Assembly (NCBI RefSeq): GCF_024752305.1
Contig: NZ_JANTHX010000002.1
Span: 1-42,123 of the forward strand
DNA: 42,123 nt
Reading direction: 5' to 3'
Source: Protaetiibacter mangrovi
GTDB lineage: Bacteria > Actinomycetota > Actinomycetes > Actinomycetales > Microbacteriaceae
Shown here: piece by piece, positions 33,612 through 41,092 of the stretch
How the letters are laid out: every line of letters starts with the position of its first letter
Numbering within the stretch: position 1 is the stretch's first letter
Position numbers and translations under genes: made by a program
The notes under the pieces: model-generated
What the model saw: the letters and a program-made list of their open reading frames with translations, nothing else
Told to the model about the DNA's origin: nothing
Database searches by the model: none

Positions 33612-34754
33612 GTGGACCCCCTGATTCTGGTCGCGCTCGTCATCGCGCTGGCCCTGTTCTTCGACTTCACCAACGGCTTCCATGACACGGCCAATGCGAT
33701 GGCGACTCCCATCGCGACGGGGGCGCTCGGACCCAAGACCGCCGTGGCGCTCGCCGCCGTCCTCAACCTCATCGGCGCCTTCCTCAGCACGGAGGTGGCG
33801 AAGACCATCTCGGGCGGGCTGATCCGCGAGGGCGACGGCGGGGTGCAGATCGGGCCGGAGCTCATCCTGGCCGGCCTGATCGGCGCGATCGTGTGGAACC
33901 TGGTGACCTGGCTGCTCGGCCTGCCGTCGTCGTCGAGCCATGCCCTGTTCGGCGGCCTGATCGGCGCATCCGTCGTGGGGGCCGGATTCGGCGTCATCGA
34001 CGGCGGCGTGCTCGTCTCGAAGATCCTGATCCCGGCGGTCCTCGCGCCCGTGACCGCGGGCGTGGTGTCGTACCTGGCCACCAAGATCGCCTACGCGGTC
34101 ACCCGCAAACGGGAGCGCGACGGCTTCAAGAAGGGCCAGATCTTCACCTCGAGCCTCGTCTCGCTCGCGCACGGCACCAACGACGCGCAGAAGACGATGG
34201 GCGTCATCACGCTCGCGCTCATCGCGGCGGGATTCCAGACCGTCGGCAGCGGCCCCGAGCTGTGGGTCATCGCCGCGTGCGCGATCGCCATCGCCGCGGG
34301 CACCTACTCCGGCGGCTGGCGCATCATCCGCACGATGGGTCGGGGCATCACCGACGTCGAGCCCGCCCAGGGGTTCGCCGCCGAGGCGGCGACCACCGCC
34401 ACGATCCTCGCCTCCACCCACCTCGGCTTCGCGCTCTCCACCACCCAGGTCGCATCCGGATCGGTGATCGGCACCGGCATCGGGCGCAAGGGCGCCTCGG
34501 TGCGCTGGCGCACGGCCGGGCGGATCGCCCTCGGCTGGCTCATCACCATCCCCGCCGCGGGGCTCGTCGGCGCGGCGGCCGCTCTGCTCGTGCAGCTCGG
34601 ACCCGGCGGGATCGTGGCGGCCGTGGTGCTCGCGCTCGTGGCGATCACCGGGATCTTCCTGTGGTCCCGCCGCAGCCACGTCGACCACCGCAACCTGCAC
34701 CAGCCGGAGCCGGGCGTCTTCGTGCGACCCAAGAAGCGGAAGGCGCGCCGATGA
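33612..34754 (+). CDS. PiT-family inorganic phosphate transporter
   Basis: The 380-residue membrane protein imports phosphate by ion symport. The duplicated PiT signature is visible as FDFTNGFHDTANAMATPIAT near the N-terminus and SLAHGTNDAQKTMGVI in the second half. Ten or so hydrophobic segments and the SSSSHALFGGLIGA loop agree. The GTG at 33612 has no ribosome-binding site, and a short or absent leader is likely. The PHO box immediately upstream predicts induction under phosphate limitation. PiT genes often sit beside a DUF47 partner; none is here, and instead a small membrane protein overlaps the stop. Confidence 0.95.
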   Translation: MDPLILVALVIALALFFDFTNGFHDTANAMATPIATGALGPKTAVALAAVLNLIGAFLSTEVAKTISGGLIREGDGGVQIGPELILAGLIGAIVWNLVTWLLGLPSSSSHALFGGLIGASVVGAGFGVIDGGVLVSKILIPAVLAPVTAGVVSYLATKIAYAVTRKRERDGFKKGQIFTSSLVSLAHGTNDAQKTMGVITLALIAAGFQTVGSGPELWVIAACAIAIAAGTYSGGWRIIRTMGRGITDVEPAQGFAAEAATTATILASTHLGFALSTTQVASGSVIGTGIGRKGASVRWRTAGRIALGWLITIPAAGLVGAAAALLVQLGPGGIVAAVVLALVAITGIFLWSRRSHVDHRNLHQPEPGVFVRPKKRKARR

Positions 34755-34969
34755 TCGACTGGATGGCCTTCCTCACGGTGTTCGTCGCCGCGCTGGTGTC
34801 GGCGTGCATCGCGGTCACCCTCTTCTCGCTGGGGCTGCGACTCGGCGACGGCACCGCGGCCTGGCGCCGCCCCGTGTCGGTCCTGATGTTCGTGCTGTGC
34901 GCGGCGGCGGTGGTCTTCGGGCTCTACCTGATCGTGGGCGACCACCTGCTGACCCTGTTCGGGGCATGA
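34751..34969 (+). CDS. Small membrane protein coupled to the PiT transporter
   Basis: A 72-residue protein with two transmembrane helices (about 5-28 and 43-63). The ATG overlaps the transporter's stop codon (ATGA), so expression is tied to it. It may be an accessory subunit, although there is no experimental basis in the sequence. The family is not recognised. Confidence 0.78.
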   Translation: MIDWMAFLTVFVAALVSACIAVTLFSLGLRLGDGTAAWRRPVSVLMFVLCAAAVVFGLYLIVGDHLLTLFGA

Positions 34970-35027
34970 CCGCGTCGTGATCCGCGCGTCCTAGACTCGG
35001 ATCACACCCCATCGAAGGAGATGCGCG

Positions 35028-36584
35028 ATGTCCGACACGACCGGTCTGACCGCCTCCGAGCAGTTCATCGTCGGAGGCGAGGACGTCATCACGACCGGTC
35101 CCGACGGCGCTCCCGAACTGCTCTCAGGCGCCGGCCACCCTGGCAGCACAGCCACCCGAACCGAACGCGACTCGCTCGGCGAGCTCGACGTCCCGGCCGA
35201 CGCCTACTGGGGGGTGCACACGGCGCGCGCGCTGATCAACTTCCCGATCACCCGCCGCGCCATCTCGAACTACCCCGACCTCATCCGCGCCCTCGCCCGG
35301 GTCAAGCAGGCGGCGGCGCGCGCCAACCGCGAGATCGGGGTGCTCGATCCCGCGAAGGCCGACGTCATCGACCGGGTGTGCGAGCGCATCGTCGCGGGCG
35401 AGCTGCACGACCAGTTCGTGGTCGGTGTGATCCAGGGCGGCGCGGGTACCAGCACCAACATGAACACCAACGAGGTCATCGCCAACGCGTGCCTCGAGGA
35501 GCTCGGGTACGCGAAGGGCGACTACGCGCACCTGCACCCCATCGACGACGTCAACCGCAGCCAGTCGACGAACGACGTCTACCCGACCGCCATCAAGCTC
35601 GCCATGGTGTTCGGCACGCAGCGACTGTTGGCGGAGCACCGGCTGCTCACGGCGAGCTTCCGCGCCAAGGGCCACGAGTTCGCGCACGTGCTGAAGGTCG
35701 GCCGCACCCAGCTCCAGGACGCCGTGCCGATGACGCTCGGCCAGGAGTTCGCGGGATTCGCCACGACGCTCGCCGAGGACTACGACCGCCTCGAGCAGGT
35801 GATGCCGTGGCTCAACGAGATCAACATGGGCGCCACCGCGATCGGCACCGGCATCACGGCCGACCCGCGCTACGCGGAGGCGGTGCGCCGGCACCTCGAG
35901 GAGGTCACCGGCATCCCGCAGGAGACCGCGCCCGACCTCATCGAGGCCACCGCCGACGCCGGCATCTTCATGACGCTCTCGGGCACGCTCAAGCGCGCCG
36001 CGGTCAAGCTCTCGAAGATCTGCAACGATCTGCGCCTGCTGTCGTCGGGTCCGCAGGCGGGGCTCAACGAGATCCAGCTGCCGGCGCGGCAGGCGGGGTC
36101 GTCGATCATGCCCGGCAAGGTGAACCCGGTGATCCCGGAGGTCGTGAACCAGGTCGCCTTCAGCGTGATCGGCGCGGATGCCACGGTCACCGCGGCCGCC
36201 GAGGCCGGCCAGCTGCAGCTCAACGCCTTCGAGCCCGTGATCGCCCACTCGATCCTGCAGTCGATCGCGTGGATGACGAACGCGTGCCGCACCCTGCGCG
36301 TCAACTGCGTCGACGGCATCACCGCCAACGAGGCACGGCTCGCGGGCCAGGTCGCCACGAGCGTGGGCGTCGTGACGGCTCTGACGCCCTACATCGGCTA
36401 CACCGAGGCGGCGACGCTCGCCCACATCGCGCTCACCACGAACGCCTCGATCGCCGACCTCGTGGTGGGCCGTGAGCTCATGACGCGCGAGCAGGTCGAG
36501 CGCGTGCTCGCGCCCGAGCGGCTCTCCGGCATCGTGCCCCCGACGGGTGCGATCCCGATCGTCGTGGGCAAGGCGATCGAGTAG
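35028..36584 (+). CDS. aspA: Aspartate ammonia-lyase (class II fumarase/aspartase superfamily)
   Basis: The 518-residue enzyme belongs to the fumarase/aspartase superfamily. RTERDSLGELDVPADAYWGV, followed by HTARALINFPI, is the aspartase-type opening. GAGTSTNMNTNEVIAN and GRTQLQDAVPMTLGQEF line the active site, and GSSIMPGKVNPVIPE is the superfamily signature with the catalytic serine loop. The length and the ALINFPI sequence favour aspartase (L-aspartate to fumarate and ammonia) over fumarase. The first 45 residues are an extension without counterpart in E. coli AspA. AAGGAG is seven bases before the ATG at 35028, and TAGACT (34992-34997) is a likely -10. Confidence 0.85.
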   Translation: MSDTTGLTASEQFIVGGEDVITTGPDGAPELLSGAGHPGSTATRTERDSLGELDVPADAYWGVHTARALINFPITRRAISNYPDLIRALARVKQAAARANREIGVLDPAKADVIDRVCERIVAGELHDQFVVGVIQGGAGTSTNMNTNEVIANACLEELGYAKGDYAHLHPIDDVNRSQSTNDVYPTAIKLAMVFGTQRLLAEHRLLTASFRAKGHEFAHVLKVGRTQLQDAVPMTLGQEFAGFATTLAEDYDRLEQVMPWLNEINMGATAIGTGITADPRYAEAVRRHLEEVTGIPQETAPDLIEATADAGIFMTLSGTLKRAAVKLSKICNDLRLLSSGPQAGLNEIQLPARQAGSSIMPGKVNPVIPEVVNQVAFSVIGADATVTAAAEAGQLQLNAFEPVIAHSILQSIAWMTNACRTLRVNCVDGITANEARLAGQVATSVGVVTALTPYIGYTEAATLAHIALTTNASIADLVVGRELMTREQVERVLAPERLSGIVPPTGAIPIVVGKAIE

Positions 36585-36586
36585 CG

Positions 36587-36730
36587 CTACTCGTCGTCGG
36601 CGTCGGGGTCGAACTCCTCGACGCGCTCCTCGGGGTCGAGCGTCGGCGGGGGAGCGGGCTCCTCCTCGTCGAGCGGAACGGGGCGCTCGTCGTCGGGGTT
36701 CGGGTCGTACTCGATGGTGTCGCGGTCCAT
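36587..36730 (-). CDS. Small acidic protein beside the ligase gene
   Basis: A 47-residue, Asp/Glu/Pro-rich protein (MDRDTIEYDPNPDDERPVPL then DEEEPAPPP). The ATG at 36730 is preceded by AGGGAGGGAC at a good distance, which is the best evidence that it is translated. It follows the ligase part of ligD on the same strand by 14 bp and converges with aspA, the two stop codons being 2 bp apart. Function unknown; it is probably disordered. Confidence 0.55.
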   Translation of the reverse strand: MDRDTIEYDPNPDDERPVPLDEEEPAPPPTLDPEERVEEFDPDADDE

Positions 36731-36744
36731 GTCTCGTCCCTCCC

Positions 36745-38268
36745 TCATCCCATTGTGCGCTCCCAGCGCACCTCGGCGGGCGACTTGTCGTGCCGCCACC
36801 CGCGCCACACCGGATGCCGCAGCCGCCCGTCCGGGGTGGCCTCGCCGTACTCCACCTCGCCGACGAGCGCCGGCGTCACCCAGTGGGCGTCGCGGGCGTC
36901 CTCGGGCGGCACGCCGAGGAGCGCGGGGGAGTCGACCGCGAGGGAGTCGAGGCGCGACCGGATGTCGGAGAGCACCCGGTCGGTGAACCCGCTGCCGACG
37001 CGACCCGCGTACCGCAGGCGCCCATCGGCATCCGGCACGCCCACGAGCAGCGAGCCGATCGTGTCGGCACGTGCGCCGTTGCCCGTGCGCCACCCGGCCA
37101 CCACGACCTCCTGGGTGAGGGTGTGCTTGAGCTTCAGCCAGTCGCGGCTGCGCCGACCCTCGCGGTAGGGGGAGAGCGCGCGTTTCGCCATGACACCCTC
37201 GAGACCCAGCTCACGGCTCGTGGCGAGAGCCGCGTCGACGTCGTCGCCGGCGCCGGGCGGCACCCGCACGAGCCCGCCGCCGTCGACGAGGTCCTCCAGC
37301 ATCGCGCGTCGCTCCGCGTAGGGGAGGCCGGTGAGAGAGCGCCCACCCGCCTCGAGCACGTCGAAGACGTAGAACTCGACCCCGACGGCGCGGCGGGCGC
37401 GATCGACGTCGCGCGGGTTCGTGAGGCCGGCGCGCTGCTGGATGCGGGCGAAGCGCGGCACGCCGTGCTCGTCCGGAGCGACGATCTCGCCGTCGAGCAC
37501 CGCGTCGCCGCGCACCCGCTCGGCCAGCACCGCGAGCTCGGGGAAGGTGGGGGTGAGGTCGAGGCCGTTCCGCGAGGTGAGCGCGACCTCGTCGCCCGAG
37601 ATCCGGGCGATGGCGCGGAAGCCGTCCCACTTCATCTCGTAGCGCCACCCGTCGCGGCCGCGCAGCTCCGCGGGCTCGGCCGCGGTGGCGAGCATCGGGT
37701 GCACGGTGCCCGCCGCGCGCGTGCGGGTGCCGACGACCGTCTTGCCGCGCCGCAGGCCCCGACCCGGCGAGGTCGACGGCGGCTTGCGATACGGCTGCGT
37801 GTCGTCGTGCTCGGGGTGCGGGGTCTGGTCCTTCATCAGGTGGATGAGCCATTGGGGCTTGGCGTCGTCGCCGCCCGTGCGGATGAGCGCGAGGCGGTGC
37901 GATCCGTGGTTCCGGCCGTGGATCGTCACGATGACCTCCTGGCCCTCGCGCCACTTCTCGAGCTCGTAGTCGCCGGTGTCCCAGATGGTGACGGTGCCCG
38001 CGCCGTATTCCCCCTTCGGAATGGTTCCCTCGAAGCTCCCGTACTCGATCGGGTGGTCCTCGGTCTGCACGGCGAGGTGGTTGACGCCCGGGTCGGCGGG
38101 CAGTCCCTTCGGCAGCGCCCACGAGACCAGCACGCCGTCGCGCTCCAGCCGGAAATCGTGGTGCAGGCGGGTGGCGTGATGCTCCTGGATGACGAACATC
38201 GGCCGTGTGCCGCTGTCGGCATCCGTTCGCCCGCCCATCGGCTCGGGGGTCTTCGCGGCGTCGCGCAT
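36745..38268 (-). CDS. ligD: LigD phosphoesterase and ATP-dependent ligase part (split from polymerase)
   Basis: From ATG 38268 this gives 507 residues. The N-terminal 3'-phosphoesterase domain shows FVIQEHHATRLHHDFRLERD and HPIEYGSFEGTIPKGEYGAG. The ATP-dependent ligase domain shows YEMKWDGFRAIA with the adenylated Lys (KxDG), LDGEIVAPDE, FYVFDVLE, LEGVMAKRALSPYREGRRS and WLKLKH. Together they process and seal broken ends in non-homologous end joining. The coding frame is open further upstream, to 38457, and residues such as EVDERLGTYRA before Met1 look like native LigD linker. The gene therefore seems to be the rear part of one LigD broken by a frameshift near 38300; ATG 38268 has no ribosome-binding site. 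Confidence 0.85.
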   Translation of the reverse strand: MRDAAKTPEPMGGRTDADSGTRPMFVIQEHHATRLHHDFRLERDGVLVSWALPKGLPADPGVNHLAVQTEDHPIEYGSFEGTIPKGEYGAGTVTIWDTGDYELEKWREGQEVIVTIHGRNHGSHRLALIRTGGDDAKPQWLIHLMKDQTPHPEHDDTQPYRKPPSTSPGRGLRRGKTVVGTRTRAAGTVHPMLATAAEPAELRGRDGWRYEMKWDGFRAIARISGDEVALTSRNGLDLTPTFPELAVLAERVRGDAVLDGEIVAPDEHGVPRFARIQQRAGLTNPRDVDRARRAVGVEFYVFDVLEAGGRSLTGLPYAERRAMLEDLVDGGGLVRVPPGAGDDVDAALATSRELGLEGVMAKRALSPYREGRRSRDWLKLKHTLTQEVVVAGWRTGNGARADTIGSLLVGVPDADGRLRYAGRVGSGFTDRVLSDIRSRLDSLAVDSPALLGVPPEDARDAHWVTPALVGEVEYGEATPDGRLRHPVWRGWRHDKSPAEVRWERTMG

Positions 38269-38299
38269 CGCGCGATAGGTGCCGAGCCGCTCGTCGACC

Positions 38300-39217
38300 T
38301 CAGCGCCCAGGTGGATGGCTCGCCGAGAGTTCGGCGAGCGGATCCCCCTTCTTCGCCAGGCGCTCCAGCACCTCGGCGAACTCGAGCTGGCGCAGCTTCG
38401 GCGAGAGCAGCTCGCGCCAGGTGCGCGGGGCCGCGACCGTCGGCCGCAGACGACCACGCAGCGAGTACGGCACGATCGTCGTCTTCGAGCCGTTGTTCTG
38501 GCTCCAGTCGAGCAGCACCTTGCCGCCGCGGAGCGACTTCTTCATGTCGCTCACGACGAGGTCGGGGTGGTCGGCCTCGAGAGAGCGCGCCAGTTCGTGG
38601 GCGATCGCCGAGACCTGGTCGCTCGACTGCGTGCCGTCGAGGGCGGCGTAGAGGTGGATGCCCTTGCTGCCGCTCGTGACGGGCATCGGGTCGAGGCCGA
38701 TGTCCTGCAGGATCTCGCGCACGAGCTTCGCCACCTCGACGCACTCCGGGAGCCCCGCACCCTCGCCCGGGTCGAGGTCGAGCACCATCCGGTCCGGGTT
38801 GCGGCGGGTGCCGCCTCGCCCGAACCGCCACTGCGGCACGTGCAGCTCGAGCGCGTTCTGCTGGGCGATCCAGACGAGCGTGGCGAGGTCGTTGACGAGC
38901 GGATAGCTGTTCACGTGGTCGCTGTGCTGGATGTCGCGGCGCGCGATCCAGGACGGCGCCGAATCCGGCAGGTTCTTCTCGAAGAACACCTGCCCCGGCG
39001 TCCGTGCGGTGCCGACGCCCGACACCCAGCGCTTGCGGGTCGCCGGCCGGTCCTTGGCGTGGGGGATGAGGTACTCGGCGACCCGCGAGTAGTAGTCGAT
39101 GATCTCGGCCTTGGTGGTGCCGGTCTCCGGATACATCACCTTGTCGAGGTGCGTGAGGCGGAGCCGATGACCGCCGACGCTCACATACTGCTCGCCTGAT
39201 CCGGTCTGGGCAGCCAT
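38300..39217 (-). CDS. ligD: LigD polymerase (primase-like) part
   Basis: The 305-residue product is the archaeo-eukaryotic-primase-type polymerase domain of bacterial LigD, which fills gaps at broken ends. RLTHLDKVMYPETGTTKAEI is the typical opening. RMVLDLDPGEGAGL holds the metal-binding Asp-x-Asp, SGSKGIHLYA the conserved Ser/Lys/His segment, and KVLLDWSQNNGSKTTIVPYS with SLRGR the third motif. The frame runs through DPLAELSAS and then stops within a few codons, while the phosphoesterase-ligase sequence continues in the +1 frame. ATG 39217 is taken as the start; ATG 39241 would add eight residues. The ku gene lies divergently 76 bp away. Confidence 0.88.
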   Translation of the reverse strand: MAAQTGSGEQYVSVGGHRLRLTHLDKVMYPETGTTKAEIIDYYSRVAEYLIPHAKDRPATRKRWVSGVGTARTPGQVFFEKNLPDSAPSWIARRDIQHSDHVNSYPLVNDLATLVWIAQQNALELHVPQWRFGRGGTRRNPDRMVLDLDPGEGAGLPECVEVAKLVREILQDIGLDPMPVTSGSKGIHLYAALDGTQSSDQVSAIAHELARSLEADHPDLVVSDMKKSLRGGKVLLDWSQNNGSKTTIVPYSLRGRLRPTVAAPRTWRELLSPKLRQLEFAEVLERLAKKGDPLAELSASHPPGR

Positions 39218-39293
39218 TTCCGCACCATAACCGGGCGGCATCGATGCGACAACCCCTGTTCACAGCGTCCACATTCGGTGGGACGATGGCGGG

Positions 39294-40124
39294 ATGCGCT
39301 CCATCTGGAAGGGCTCGCTGAGCTTCGGGCTCGTGAACGTCCCCGTGAAGATCTACTCGGCCACCGAGGACCACGACGTGCCGCTGCACCAGGTGCATGC
39401 GGCCGACGGCGGCCGCATCCGCTACAAGCGGGTGTGCGAGCTCGACGGCGAGACCGTCGAGTACTCGGAGATCGCGAAGGCGTACGTCGACGGCGACCAG
39501 ACGGTGGTGCTGACGGAGGACGACTTCGCGGCGATGCCGGTGGAGCGCAGCAAGGACATCGACGTGGTCGAGTTCGTGCCGACCGCCCAGATCGACCCGA
39601 TCATGTTCGAGAAGAGCTACTACCTCGCGCCCGACTCGAAGTCGACGAAGGCCTACGTGCTGCTCATGCGCACCCTCGAGGACGCCGAGCGCACCGCGAT
39701 CGTGAAGTTCGCCCTGCGCCAGAGGACCCGGCTCGCCGCGCTGCGGGTGCGCGACGGCGTGCTCACCCTGCAGACCCTGCTGTGGGACGACGAGGTGCGC
39801 GAGGCCCGCTTCCCCGAGCTCGACGAGTCGCCCAAGATCACGGATGCCGAGCTGAAGATGTCGAAGCAGCTCGTCGAGAGCTTCGCCTCCGACTTCGAGC
39901 CGGAGAAGTTCACCGACGACTACCAGGAGCAGCTGCGCACCCTCGTCGAGGCGAAGCTCGAGCAGGGGGACGCGCTCGACACCGAGGCGACCTTCGGGCG
40001 CACCGCCGAGGGCGGGGGAGAGGTGCTCGATCTCATGGAGGCGCTGAAGCGCTCGGTCGAGAAGCGCCGCGAGTCGACCCCCGCGAAGAAGAAGGCGCCC
40101 GCGAAGAAGTCGAAGAGCGCGTGA
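39294..40124 (+). CDS. ku: Non-homologous end-joining protein Ku
   Basis: The 276-residue bacterial Ku forms a homodimeric ring on DNA ends and recruits LigD. RSIWKGSLSFGLVNVPVKIY is the diagnostic opening, followed by LHQVHAADGGRIRYKRVCEL and EFVPTAQIDPIMFEKSYYLA. The tail is Lys/Ala-rich (TPAKKKAPAKKSKSA), as is common in actinobacterial Ku and thought to aid DNA binding. It is divergent from ligD and overlaps the next gene by 4 bp. Confidence 0.97.
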   Translation: MRSIWKGSLSFGLVNVPVKIYSATEDHDVPLHQVHAADGGRIRYKRVCELDGETVEYSEIAKAYVDGDQTVVLTEDDFAAMPVERSKDIDVVEFVPTAQIDPIMFEKSYYLAPDSKSTKAYVLLMRTLEDAERTAIVKFALRQRTRLAALRVRDGVLTLQTLLWDDEVREARFPELDESPKITDAELKMSKQLVESFASDFEPEKFTDDYQEQLRTLVEAKLEQGDALDTEATFGRTAEGGGEVLDLMEALKRSVEKRRESTPAKKKAPAKKSKSA

Positions 40125-40966
40125 ACCCAGGTGGTCGAGGAGCGCCCGCGCAGCGGACGCGTCTCGAGACCGCCGCACCCTGGTCGCGTCGCGCGCTCGT
40201 GCCCGCGGTCGGCGTCGCCGCATCCGCCCTGCTGCTCTTCGGCTTCCAGCTGCCCGGCTGGGGGCACCTGGTGCTCGTCGCGGCCGTCGGACTCGCGTGG
40301 TGGATGGACGAGGAGCTCGGCGTCGACCTGACCCTGATCGGGGTGGGCATCGCGATCGTCTCGTCGACCTCGGTCGAGGCCGACGTCTCGTGGCCGAGCT
40401 TCGTGCGCATCGGCGCCGTGCTCGCGCTCGCGGTGGCGACGCCGTTCCTGCTCGACCGGTTCCTGCTGCGCCGCCGCGCCATCCGGTTCCCGTGGCGCAG
40501 CCGCGAGAAGAAGACGTGCCTCGAGATCGCCTACCTGTTCGCGGTGCCGTTCCTCGGGTGGCTGATCCTGCCGTTCTACTTCATCCGTTCGGGGGCCTAC
40601 CTCAACTGGCCGCACATCACGGATGTGTCGGAGCTGCTGCGCTTCTTCGTGGGGGTGAACGCGGTCGGAACCTGGGACGAGCTCTTCTTCATCTGCACCT
40701 GCTTCGCCCTGCTGCGGCGGCACTTCCCGGTGCTGCCGGCGAACCTCATCCAGGCGGTGATCTTCGTCTCCTTCCTGTGGGAGCTCGGATACCGCGCCTG
40801 GGGTCCGCTGCTGACGTTCCCGTTCGCACTGCTGCAGGGCTACCTCTTCGCGCGCACCCGCTCGCTCGGCTACGTGCTGTCGGTTCACCTGCTCTTCGAC
40901 GCGATCGTGTTCCTCGCGATCGTGCACGCCCACAACCCCACGTGGATCCCGATCTTCCTGTATTGA
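40121..40966 (+). CDS. CPBP-like (CAAX protease/bacteriocin-processing) membrane protein
   Basis: The 281-residue protein has about eight hydrophobic segments. NAVGTWDELFFICTCFALLR resembles the first CPBP/Abi glutamate motif, and a later helix ends in SVHLLFDAIVFLAI, which could give the second-motif histidine. The canonical EExxxR is not exact (WDELFF), so peptidase activity is uncertain. The GTG at 40121 overlaps the ku stop. The first 20 residues are encoded by a dispersed repeat (40133-40171), so translation might really start later, although no better start is obvious. Confidence 0.7.
   Translation: MNPGGRGAPAQRTRLETAAPWSRRALVPAVGVAASALLLFGFQLPGWGHLVLVAAVGLAWWMDEELGVDLTLIGVGIAIVSSTSVEADVSWPSFVRIGAVLALAVATPFLLDRFLLRRRAIRFPWRSREKKTCLEIAYLFAVPFLGWLILPFYFIRSGAYLNWPHITDVSELLRFFVGVNAVGTWDELFFICTCFALLRRHFPVLPANLIQAVIFVSFLWELGYRAWGPLLTFPFALLQGYLFARTRSLGYVLSVHLLFDAIVFLAIVHAHNPTWIPIFLY
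40133..40171. repeat. Dispersed GGTCGAG...GAGACC palindromic repeat, copy 2
   Basis: A 39-bp element beginning GGTCGAGGAGCG and ending GCGTCTCGAGACC, related to the copy at 15362-15396. It overlaps the beginning of the CPBP-like frame and encodes GRGAPAQRTRLE, an Arg/Gly-rich segment unlike a membrane protein start. Confidence 0.6.
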
Positions 40967-41058
40967 GGGGACGCGGCGCTCCGCGCGCTCCCGGTTCGCG
41001 TGTCTGATCCTCCGGCTCGGGTGGGGTGGTGACTTCTCCACCAATACGCTCCTGACTC

Positions 41059-41074
41059 TCGAACATTCGTTCGG
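41059..41074. promoter_or_regulatory. LexA (SOS) box upstream of the DUF222/HNH gene
   Basis: TCGAACATTCGTTCGG matches the actinobacterial LexA site TCGAAC-N4-GTTCGA at 11 of 12 defined positions. It lies 18 bp before the start codon, close to the ribosome-binding site GGAGG (41081-41085). LexA binding there would block transcription until DNA damage. Confidence 0.75.
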
Positions 41075-41092
41075 GTCGTGGGAGGATCGGGT

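Noticed and set aside
38341-38350. The G5 run in ligD as the frameshift site
   Set aside because: The polymerase frame still encodes the conserved DPLAELS segment after the run, so the shift must lie downstream, near 38300-38315.
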